Program-made: the position numbers and the translations under genes
The notes under the pieces: generated by a model
The model's input: the letters and a program-made list of their open reading frames with translations, nothing else
The model's database searches: none
Told to the model about the DNA's origin: nothing
Shown here: in pieces, positions 1 through 5,126 of the stretch
Position numbering within the stretch: the stretch's first letter is position 1
How the letters are laid out: each line of letters starts with the position of its first letter
From: an uncultured Bacteroidota bacterium
GTDB taxonomy: Bacteria > Bacteroidota > Bacteroidia > Bacteroidales > UBA12481
Length of the DNA stretch: 6,153 bases
Assembly: GCA_903832165.1 (NCBI GenBank)
Contig: CAILAQ010000323.1
Span: 1 to 6,153 of the forward strand
Reading direction: 5' to 3'

Positions 1-10
1 AGCATATTGT

Positions 11-42
11 CACATTGGCACATTAGCACATTAGCACATTAT
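11..42 (+). repeat. Octanucleotide array 1 (CACATTRG orientation), abutting the epimerase start codon
   Basis: Four consecutive 8-bp units can be read: CACATTGG, CACATTAG, CACATTAG, CACATTAT. The last unit runs into the ATG at 41, so the array itself makes up the whole 5' leader visible for the epimerase gene. No Shine-Dalgarno sequence is seen. The preceding bases 1-8 (AGCATATT) also occur just before array 5, at 3220-3227, so this is probably the right-hand end of another repeat-bounded unit that begins outside the window. Confidence 0.9.
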
Positions 43-1291
43 GTCTGAACTATTAATGAGCGAGCTGAGCTCACTGCGTAAGGCCTGTGAAGCAGAGCTA
101 TTAAGCGATATTCTTCCTTTTTGGATAAAATTTGCTGTAAAGCCCGGGAAGGATGGGTTTTACGGTGCGGCTGACCTGCAGGGAAATCCGGTAGAGGCAA
201 ATTTATCTTGCGTGCTTACTGCCAGGATATTATGGACCTATTCCGAGGCTGCCCTTCACTATGAAAATCCGGAGTACCGGGAGATGGCCAACCTGGCATG
301 GGTAGTGCTGAACGATAAATTTCTGGATAAGGTAAATGGCGGTTATTTTATGGAGATTGCACCGGATGGCACGGTGGCGGCTGATATCAAGCATACCTAT
401 GCCCAGGCATTTGTTATCTATGCCATGAGCAAATATATGGAGCTGGTGCAGGACGATAAGGTGCTGGCTGTGATCCGGGGATTCTTCACTCAGCTCGAAG
501 ATCACGCAAAAGATCCCACGCATCCGGGTTATTATGAAGCATTTACACGCGATTGGAAACTGTTCGGTGAAAACAGGATGGCCGATAACAATGAGCCGCG
601 GTCGATGAATACCCATCTTCATGTGATGGAAGCCTACGCAGCCTTATACAGGGTTTGGAGTAATGATCGGGTGCGGGTTCGGCTTACCGAACTCCTTGAG
701 CTTTTCATTGGGAAAATTATCAGGCCGGCCGGACATCTCGGAATATTTTTCGATGAGGAATTCAATGAAGTGGAGGCATCAAAGGGGACCTGTTCCTTTG
801 GTCATGATATCGAGGCCTCCTGGCTGTTGGTTGAAGCTGCTGAAATATTGGGGGATAAAAGCATTCTTGAGCGGATGAAGTCGCTCTGCATACGGATGGC
901 AGACGCAGTTGCCCGGGTTGGTGTTGATCAGGACGGTGGGCTGTTCCTTGAATCCACCCGGTTTGGCAGTCACCTCCGGACCAATAAACACTGGTGGCCT
1001 CAGGCGGAAAATTTAGTAGGTTTTATGAACGCGTTCGAAATGACCGGGGATCCCAAATACTGGGAAATCGTTAAAAAGGCCTGGAATTTTATTGATACAC
1101 ATCTTATTGATCATCAGCATGGTGAATGGTATACGAAAGTAAACCGCCTCGGCGTCCCATACCTGGTTGAACCCATCGGCGATCCTTCACCCTACTATCG
1201 GAATGATTGGAAGATCGATCCCTGGAAATGCCCTTATCACAATGGCAGGGCGATGGTGGAGATTATTCGGCGCTGCAAAGAAATGTGCTAA
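41..1291 (+). CDS. AGE-family sugar 2-epimerase, probably cellobiose 2-epimerase
   Basis: Predicted cytosolic, cofactor-free epimerase of the N-acylglucosamine 2-epimerase family. Cellobiose 2-epimerase inverts C2 of the reducing-end sugar of beta-1,4-disaccharides (cellobiose to glucosylmannose, mannobiose to mannosylglucose), which feeds mannan or cellulose breakdown. The 416 residues fit the roughly 390-420 of the family, an (alpha/alpha)6 barrel. Family motifs seen: Arg62 in ARILWTYS, HTYAQAF at 118-124, NTHLH at 190-194, GHDIEASWLL at 254-263, HWWPQAE at 317-323, GEW at 361-363 and CPYHN at 397-401. His192 or His194, His255 and His400 match the conserved histidines expected to act in catalysis. 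There is no signal peptide. The start may be 41 or the in-frame ATG at 56 (the N-terminus reads MSELLMSEL, a near duplication); 41 touches the repeat array. The last two residues and the stop (ATG TGC TAA) lie inside array 2. An N-acylglucosamine or mannose epimerase remains possible, but the motif set and the sugar permease next door favour the disaccharide enzyme. Confidence 0.88.
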   Translation: MSELLMSELSSLRKACEAELLSDILPFWIKFAVKPGKDGFYGAADLQGNPVEANLSCVLTARILWTYSEAALHYENPEYREMANLAWVVLNDKFLDKVNGGYFMEIAPDGTVAADIKHTYAQAFVIYAMSKYMELVQDDKVLAVIRGFFTQLEDHAKDPTHPGYYEAFTRDWKLFGENRMADNNEPRSMNTHLHVMEAYAALYRVWSNDRVRVRLTELLELFIGKIIRPAGHLGIFFDEEFNEVEASKGTCSFGHDIEASWLLVEAAEILGDKSILERMKSLCIRMADAVARVGVDQDGGLFLESTRFGSHLRTNKHWWPQAENLVGFMNAFEMTGDPKYWEIVKKAWNFIDTHLIDHQHGEWYTKVNRLGVPYLVEPIGDPSPYYRNDWKIDPWKCPYHNGRAMVEIIRRCKEMC

Positions 1292-1315
1292 TGTGCTAAT
1301 GTGCTAATGTGCCAA
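1282..1315 (-). repeat. Octanucleotide array 2 (AATGTGCT orientation), containing the epimerase stop codon
   Basis: The units are AATGTGCT three times (1282-1305), AATGTGCC (1306-1313) and then a decaying AATTG. On the minus strand this is the same octamer as array 1. The TAA stop of the epimerase at 1289-1291 spans the junction of the first two units. Array 2 is inverted relative to array 3, 98 nt downstream, so the pair can fold into a long stem. Confidence 0.9.
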
Positions 1316-1367
1316 TTGAAGAATAGGAACTTTAGCCGAATTTTATACTTTTAGAAACAATTGATCA

Positions 1368-1401
1368 AGAGGTAACCTTTAAGGCCTCTATTTTTTAATT
1401 T
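1368..1401 (+). terminator. Possible weak intrinsic terminator between epimerase and permease
   Basis: AGAGG at 1368-1372 can pair with CCTCT at 1385-1389. The loop can itself pair as CCTT/AAGG, and an A followed by six T (1390-1396) then AATTT comes next. The stem is only 5 bp, so efficiency is doubtful. It would partly separate epimerase from permease transcription. The larger array 2/array 3 stem would enclose it and could compete with it. Confidence 0.4.
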
Positions 1402-1412
1402 CTTATCATTAT

Positions 1413-1465
1413 CACATTAGCACATTATCACATTGGCACATTAGCACATTAGCACATTAGCACAT
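1413..1465 (+). repeat. Octanucleotide array 3 (CACATTRG orientation), upstream of the permease
   Basis: Six full units occupy 1413-1460 (CACATTAG, CACATTAT, CACATTGG, then CACATTAG three times), with a partial CACAT at 1461-1465. A degenerate unit ATCATTAT lies just before, at 1405-1412. The array merges directly into the GGAG ribosome-binding sequence of the permease. Confidence 0.9.
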
Positions 1466-1469
1466 GGAG
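1466..1469 (+). promoter_or_regulatory. Ribosome-binding site of the sugar porter
   Basis: GGAG lies 5 nt before the ATG at 1475 and supports that start. It is the clearest Shine-Dalgarno sequence in the window and sits immediately after the last partial repeat unit, so pairing of array 3 with array 2 in the mRNA would bring a stem very close to it. Confidence 0.6.
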
Positions 1470-1474
1470 TAATT

Positions 1475-2788
1475 ATGAATAAAAGTCTGTACTTATATAC
1501 GTTCGTGGCCGCTTTGGGCGGTTTGCTTTTTGGCTATGACACGGCCGTTATTAATGGGGCGATACCCTTTTTTACGGAGCATTTCGGCCTGACGGATGCC
1601 ATGAAGGGCTGGGCAGTCAGTTCGGCACTGATTGGATGCGTGGTTGGTGCGCTGGCAGTTGGAAAGCCTGGCGATTATTTTGGTCGCCGACTGGTGCTGA
1701 GGGCATTAGCACTATTGTTCCTGATCTCAGCTCTCGGAAGCGGCCTGGCCTGGAGTTTCAGCTCGTTTGTTATTTTTCGTGTCATCGGTGGTCTGGCTAT
1801 CGGCGGAGCTTCGGTGTTGTCTCCGTTGTATATCACTGAAATAGCTCCGGCAGCTTACCGTGGCCGACTGGCAGTCACGTTTCAGCTGGCTATCGTGACA
1901 GGTATCCTGGTGGCATTCTTTTCCGATTATCTTTTGTTGAATACAGGGATTAATAACTGGCGCTGGATGTTTGTTTCCGGTGCCTTGCCTGCATTGGTGT
2001 TCTTTGTCCTGCTGTTCTTCGTCAGTCAGAGCCCCCGCTGGCTCGTGATGAAGGGCGATATCGTCCAGGCCAGACAGGTCCTCAGGGAGGTGAATCCTGA
2101 AACCGAAACGGAGCAGCTCATTAAGGAGATTCAAAATTCGGTGAATACGGAAGTACTGGGTAAATCAGTCTATCTGTTTAAAAAACCTTACCTGAAACTG
2201 GTGATGATAGGCATTGCCATAGGAATGTTTAACCAGTTTACCGGTATTAATATCGTGATGTATTATGCCACTGATATTTTCCGGACTGCCGGATTTTCAA
2301 CGGATTCAGCAATTTTACAGACTGTCATCATTGGATGTACAAATCTGATATTTACGCTGATAGCTATGCGAATCATTGACAAGATCGGACGTAAGCGCAT
2401 GCTGCTGACCGGTTCGATTGGCATGACTTTTTTTCTGGCCCTCTTTGCTGTTGCCTTCATTTCAGGAATGAAATCCATTTTGCTGGTCGTAATGCTGATC
2501 GGCTTTGTCGCTTTTTTTGCATCCTCGCAGGGAGCTGTTATCTGGGTGCTTCTTTCAGAAATGTTTCCGAATAACATCCGGGCGCGCGGAGCCTCCATCG
2601 GTTCCTTCTCACATTGGTTCTTCAACGCAATTACGGTTTTTCTTTTCCCAACGGTGGCAGCTTACTTTTCAAACGGCAAGGGCATCGGATATATCTTCCT
2701 CTTCTACGCCGTAGCAACATTTATCAGTTTCTTCTTCTTTCGCAAATTCTTGTTTGAAACCAAAGGGAAAACGCTTGAGGAGATGTGA
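1475..2788 (+). CDS. MFS sugar porter (sugar:proton symporter type)
   Basis: Inner-membrane permease of the sugar porter family (XylE/GalP/GLUT type), 437 residues with about 12 hydrophobic segments. Signature motifs: GGLLFGYDTAVINGA at 15-29, GDYFGRR at 66-72 (motif A), YITEIAPAAYRGR at 119-131, QLAIVTG at 137-143, SQSPRWL at 184-190 (usually PESPRWL), FNQFTGINIVMYY at 252-264, IDKIGRKR at 301-308, VIWVLLSEMFP at 355-365 and FETKGKTLEE at 427-436 (usually PETKGKTLEE). Compared with XylE, Gln137, Gln254, Asn259 and Trp357 look retained at sugar-binding positions, while the first Gln of the usual QQ pair is Asn253. The substrate cannot be read off; the epimerase upstream suggests a disaccharide or its monosaccharide product. 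The protein stops one codon after TLEE, with the ATG TGA lying in the first degenerate repeat unit. The C-terminal tail is thus minimal and may have been shortened by the array. Confidence 0.92.
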   Translation: MNKSLYLYTFVAALGGLLFGYDTAVINGAIPFFTEHFGLTDAMKGWAVSSALIGCVVGALAVGKPGDYFGRRLVLRALALLFLISALGSGLAWSFSSFVIFRVIGGLAIGGASVLSPLYITEIAPAAYRGRLAVTFQLAIVTGILVAFFSDYLLLNTGINNWRWMFVSGALPALVFFVLLFFVSQSPRWLVMKGDIVQARQVLREVNPETETEQLIKEIQNSVNTEVLGKSVYLFKKPYLKLVMIGIAIGMFNQFTGINIVMYYATDIFRTAGFSTDSAILQTVIIGCTNLIFTLIAMRIIDKIGRKRMLLTGSIGMTFFLALFAVAFISGMKSILLVVMLIGFVAFFASSQGAVIWVLLSEMFPNNIRARGASIGSFSHWFFNAITVFLFPTVAAYFSNGKGIGYIFLFYAVATFISFFFFRKFLFETKGKTLEEM

Positions 2789-2821
2789 CAATGTGCTAAT
2801 GTGCTAATGTGCTAATGAAAG
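2782..2821 (-). repeat. Octanucleotide array 4 (AATGTGCT orientation), containing the permease stop codon
   Basis: A degenerate first unit GATGTGAC (2782-2789) holds the permease stop TGA at 2786-2788. Three perfect AATGTGCT units follow at 2790-2813, then AATGAAAG at 2814-2821. The 8-bp rhythm continues in decayed form as AATGAAGA, AATTTAAC and AATATTAC to 2845, almost to the start codon of the next gene. It is inverted relative to array 5. Confidence 0.9.
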
Positions 2822-2847
2822 AATGAAGAAATTTAACAATATTACGA

Positions 2848-3216
2848 ATGGAACCAGGCACAAATCCGGTTTTGGAAAAGAGTTTCGATTTTGCTTTATT
2901 GATCATCGAATTTGCCGAACTTCTTGAGGAGGGTCGGAAATATGTAATTGCCCGACAGCTTTTAAAATCAGGAACATCCATGGGTGCCAACATCCGTGAA
3001 GCACAAAGTTCAGAAAGCCTGCTGGATTTTATTCATAAAATGAAGATTGCAGCTAAAGAGGCAGATGAAACAGAGTATTGGTTACTGCTTTGTATGCAAT
3101 CGAAAAACTACCCCAACCCGATTGGTTTACTGGAAAAGAATAGCGAACTTATGAAACTTCTTTCTTCCATTATTACATCCTCAAAAACAAAACTTAGTGC
3201 CAGAAATGCTAAGTAA
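2848..3216 (+). CDS. Four-helix-bundle protein, 23S rRNA intervening-sequence (IVS) family
   Basis: A 122-residue protein with the hallmarks of the IVS/S23 four-helix-bundle family. An N-terminal helix has FDFALLIIEFAELL (residues 11-24). Next comes the most conserved block, ARQLLKSGTSMGANIREAQ (35-53), followed by FIHKMKIAAKEADETEYWLLL and a C-terminal LLSSIITSSK. Members occur inside 23S rRNA intervening sequences of Leptospira and Coxiella and as free-standing genes, many in Bacteroidota; the Avd protein of diversity-generating retroelements has the same fold and binds nucleic acid. The function of free-standing members is unknown. A basic four-helix pentamer that binds RNA or DNA is plausible by analogy. 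The start ATG at 2848 has no Shine-Dalgarno sequence; an ATG at 2823 is out of frame. The gene sits alone between two inverted octamer arrays, which is the most telling context here. Confidence 0.85.
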   Translation: MEPGTNPVLEKSFDFALLIIEFAELLEEGRKYVIARQLLKSGTSMGANIREAQSSESLLDFIHKMKIAAKEADETEYWLLLCMQSKNYPNPIGLLEKNSELMKLLSSIITSSKTKLSARNAK

Positions 3217-3227
3217 TTTAGCATATT
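3204..3227 (+). other. Small stem-loop over the stop codon of the four-helix-bundle gene
   Basis: ATGCTAA (3206-3212) pairs with TTAGCAT (3218-3224) across a 5-nt loop, GTAAT, that holds most of the TAA stop at 3214-3216. Two further A-T pairs can form past a bulged A. The arm resembles the octamer TGTGCTAA, so it may be a degenerate inner repeat. It is AT-rich and is followed only by TTTCTTT, so it would be a poor terminator. The right arm AGCATATT recurs at positions 1-8 of the window. Confidence 0.5.
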
Positions 3228-3231
3228 TCTT

Positions 3232-3295
3232 TACATTGGCACATTAGCACATTAGCACATTGGCACATTGGCACATTAGCACATTAGTACATTTA
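3232..3295 (+). repeat. Octanucleotide array 5 (CACATTRG orientation), upstream of the UroD-fold gene
   Basis: Eight units can be read: TACATTGG, CACATTAG twice, CACATTGG twice, CACATTAG twice and TACATTTA. It is the longest array in the window and ends 2 nt before the ATG at 3298, so it forms the entire 5' leader of the next gene. Variation is concentrated at unit position 7 (A or G), and at the first base in the outermost units. Confidence 0.92.
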
Positions 3296-3297
3296 TT

Positions 3298-4317
3298 ATG
3301 ACCCACAAAGAACGTATTGTATCTGCCTTAGCCGGCCAGCCCAGCGATAAAGTCCCTGTTATGCTGCATAACTTCATGATGGCGGCACGCGAATATAAAG
3401 TGAGTATGAAGCAGTTCCGGGAAGATCCGGTTGTTATGGCTGAAGCCCTGGTGCGGTCGGTCGAAAAGTATGAATTCGATGGTATCCTGGTGGATATGGA
3501 TACGGTAACATTGGCGGGAGCCCTGGGTGTACCGGTGGATTTTCCTGATAACGAACCGGCCCGCTGTCATCTGGGAATTCTTTCTGATTTGAAGGAGTGG
3601 CGCAATTTGCCGGGAGTTAATATCGAGGATTACATGTATGTGAATAACTGGCTCGAAGCGGTCAGACTGGTAAAGAGATATGTCGGTGATGATATATATG
3701 TTCGTGGCAACTGCGACCAGGCACCATTTTCACTTGCTGGAATGGTCAGGGGATCAGCCGACTGGATGACGGATCTGTATACCGCCGAGGAGGATGATAA
3801 GCTGGGTTTGCTGGAATATTGTACAGAGGCTACCACTCAGTTCATCAGGCTGATGGCTCAAACCGGGTGCGATATGCTTTCCAACGGCGACAGTCCTGCG
3901 GGCCCCGATCTGATACCACCTGATCTGTATAAAAAATATGCATTCCCATATGAGAAAATAATCGTGGAGGAGTCTCATAAAGCAGGACTTCCTTATACGT
4001 TGCATATCTGTGGAAATACGGAATTGATTCTGAATGATATGATTGAGACCGGAGCCGATGCGCTGGAGCTGGATTACAAAACCGATATCCGCAAGATAGC
4101 CGATGCTTTCAAAGACCGGATAACGCTGATCGGAAATATTGATCCAAGCGGCGTGATTGCTATGGGAAAAGCTCATGAGGTAAAGACAAAAACCCGTGAG
4201 CTGATCAAAATAATGGGTAAATCAAATCGGTTTATTTTAAATGCAGGTTGCGCTATACCGCCGAATACACCGGAGGCGAATATCTGGGCAATGCTTGATG
4301 TTGTTGATGAAAATTAG
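3298..4317 (+). CDS. Uroporphyrinogen decarboxylase-fold protein (MtaA/CmuA-like), putative zinc-dependent methyltransferase
   Basis: The 339 residues belong to the URO-D superfamily (TIM barrel), closer to cobalamin-dependent methyltransferases such as MtaA, MtbA and CmuA than to HemE. Supporting motifs: an N-terminal MTHKERIVSALAGQPSDKVPV of the usual form, GDSPAGPDLIPPDLY at 197-211, LHICGNT at 235-241, IGNIDP at 278-283 and NAGCAIPPNTP at 315-325. His236, Cys238 and Cys318 match the His-x-Cys...Cys zinc site that activates a thiol methyl acceptor in MtaA-type enzymes. The N-terminal arginine-rich FPVW-type substrate loop of HemE is not evident, so haem synthesis is unlikely. No corrinoid protein or activating protein lies in the window, so the methyl donor and acceptor are unknown. 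The start ATG follows array 5 without a Shine-Dalgarno sequence. The stop is 9 nt before the phospholipase start, which implies co-transcription and perhaps translational coupling. Confidence 0.85.
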   Translation: MTHKERIVSALAGQPSDKVPVMLHNFMMAAREYKVSMKQFREDPVVMAEALVRSVEKYEFDGILVDMDTVTLAGALGVPVDFPDNEPARCHLGILSDLKEWRNLPGVNIEDYMYVNNWLEAVRLVKRYVGDDIYVRGNCDQAPFSLAGMVRGSADWMTDLYTAEEDDKLGLLEYCTEATTQFIRLMAQTGCDMLSNGDSPAGPDLIPPDLYKKYAFPYEKIIVEESHKAGLPYTLHICGNTELILNDMIETGADALELDYKTDIRKIADAFKDRITLIGNIDPSGVIAMGKAHEVKTKTRELIKIMGKSNRFILNAGCAIPPNTPEANIWAMLDVVDEN

Positions 4318-4326
4318 CTTTTGATC

Positions 4327-5082
4327 ATGGCTGAATATTCTGTCGGATTGGTTCTCGGGGGTGGAGGTGCCCGCGGTTTTGCTCACCTGGGTGTTGCCAA
4401 AGCATTGGCGGAGAAGGGAATCCGGCCGGATATCATATCGGGTGTGAGTGCAGGAGCGATTGCCGGTGTCTTTCTTGCCTCGGGGATGGATCCGGATGAG
4501 ATATTCCGTATTATGAAAGAGCAGGACTTCATGAAGATATCGCAGTTTAAGATGTCGAAAAAGGGGTTTATCCGACTCGAGGGATTAAAACAGCAGATAA
4601 AGTTGTACGTCCCTTTCAGGAATCTGGAAGATTTACCAATCCCGCTTATCGTTGCTGTTTGCAATCTGAATAAGGGCAGAACTGAGTATATGACCTGCGG
4701 GAGTCTGGCAGATATTGTTCAGGCTTCATCGAGCATTCCGGTTCTTTTTGCCCCGGTTAAGATGGGCGATGATTATTATGTGGATGGCGGTGTGCTGGAT
4801 AATTTGCCGATCAGGCCAGTGCGTAAAATATGCGAAAAAGTTATTGCTGTAAATATCAGTCCGATTCATGATACTGACCGCCTGCAGAATATCATGCAGA
4901 TTGCAACCCGGGTTTTCCATATGAGTGTGGATAAATCCACCATAAAGTCGGGCAAGCTGGCGGATCTTTATATTGAGCCACCCGGGGTGGATCATTATGA
5001 TATACTTCGGGTTAAATATGCGGAAGAGCTTTTCCATATTGCATACGAGCATACAAAAGACTTGATTTCCGACGGTTTTTAA
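4327..5082 (+). CDS. Patatin-like phospholipase, RssA/NTE type
   Basis: Predicted serine lipid acyl hydrolase of 251 residues with a Ser-Asp dyad. Counted from the ATG at 4327: oxyanion-hole glycine loop GGGGARGFAHLG at 11-22, nucleophile elbow GVSAG at 39-43 (Ser41), and DGG at 153-155 (Asp153) followed by the typical VLDNLPI. Members hydrolyse phospholipid or lysophospholipid ester bonds; the natural substrate here is unknown. No signal peptide or membrane segment is seen, so it is probably cytosolic or peripheral on the inner membrane. The reading frame extends to a TTG at 4321 (adding two residues), but ATG 4327 is preferred because MAEYSVGLVLGGGG puts the first strand at the usual distance. 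The preceding gene ends 9 nt upstream and an acyltransferase follows after 44 nt. Hydrolase plus acyltransferase suggests phospholipid remodelling. Confidence 0.9.
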   Translation: MAEYSVGLVLGGGGARGFAHLGVAKALAEKGIRPDIISGVSAGAIAGVFLASGMDPDEIFRIMKEQDFMKISQFKMSKKGFIRLEGLKQQIKLYVPFRNLEDLPIPLIVAVCNLNKGRTEYMTCGSLADIVQASSSIPVLFAPVKMGDDYYVDGGVLDNLPIRPVRKICEKVIAVNISPIHDTDRLQNIMQIATRVFHMSVDKSTIKSGKLADLYIEPPGVDHYDILRVKYAEELFHIAYEHTKDLISDGF

Positions 5083-5126
5083 TTCGTTTTGATTATTATA
5101 TTTTTACTGTCTGAGAATCTCCGAAA

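Larger units (their letters stand above)
1282..1465. mobile_element. Short non-coding unit bounded by inverted octamer arrays (putative MITE-like relative of the 2782-3295 unit)
   Basis: This 184-bp unit fills the whole epimerase-permease junction: array 2, about 98 bp without an ORF, then array 3 in inverse orientation. Just inside the left array it reads AATTGAAGAAT, against AATGAAAGAAT at the same place in the four-helix-bundle unit. Just before the right array, 1398-1410 matches 3225-3237 at 11 of 13 positions (ATTTCTTnnCATT). The shared ends suggest an internally deleted copy. The matches are short and AT-rich, so homology is an inference. No target-site duplication could be identified. 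Confidence 0.35.
2782..3295. mobile_element. Putative repeat-bounded cassette carrying only a four-helix-bundle gene
   Basis: Array 4 on the left and array 5 on the right are inverted copies of the same octamer repeat and enclose a single short gene. This is the layout of a small transposable or retro-type unit with inverted ends and one protein. The neighbours make independent sense without it (permease before, decarboxylase-fold gene after). A second, gene-less unit with the same ends lies at 1282-1465, and the window start resembles the right end of a third. No transposase, reverse transcriptase or target duplication is recognisable, so mobility is an inference from arrangement. The alternative is independent spread of the octamer repeat between genes. 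Confidence 0.4.

Noticed and set aside
1727..2134. Longer antisense frames inside the permease, epimerase, UroD, patatin and acyltransferase genes
   Set aside because: They overlap well-supported genes on the opposite strand, have no family motifs, and have compositions typical of antisense readings.
2848..3216. Diversity-generating retroelement (Avd-like protein)
   Set aside because: The fold family is related, but no reverse transcriptase, template repeat or variable repeat is visible in the window, and the motifs fit the IVS family better.
2848..3216. 23S rRNA intervening sequence inside an rRNA gene
   Set aside because: The flanks are protein-coding genes and octamer arrays; no rRNA sequence is recognisable on either side.
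3232..3239. Bacteroidota -7 promoter element (TAnnTTTG) in TACATTGG and related units
   Set aside because: The unit differs from the consensus at one or more fixed positions and no convincing -33 element is spaced correctly; with so many units a chance resemblance is likely. Not annotated as a promoter.
3232..3295. CRISPR-like array
   Set aside because: Units are 8 bp, directly adjacent and without spacers, and no cas gene is present. This is a simple tandem array.
3298..4317. HemE (true uroporphyrinogen decarboxylase)
   Set aside because: The His-x-Cys-Gly and NAGC motifs are those of methyltransferase-type members; HemE lacks this zinc site and has a characteristic N-terminal arginine motif that is not seen here.
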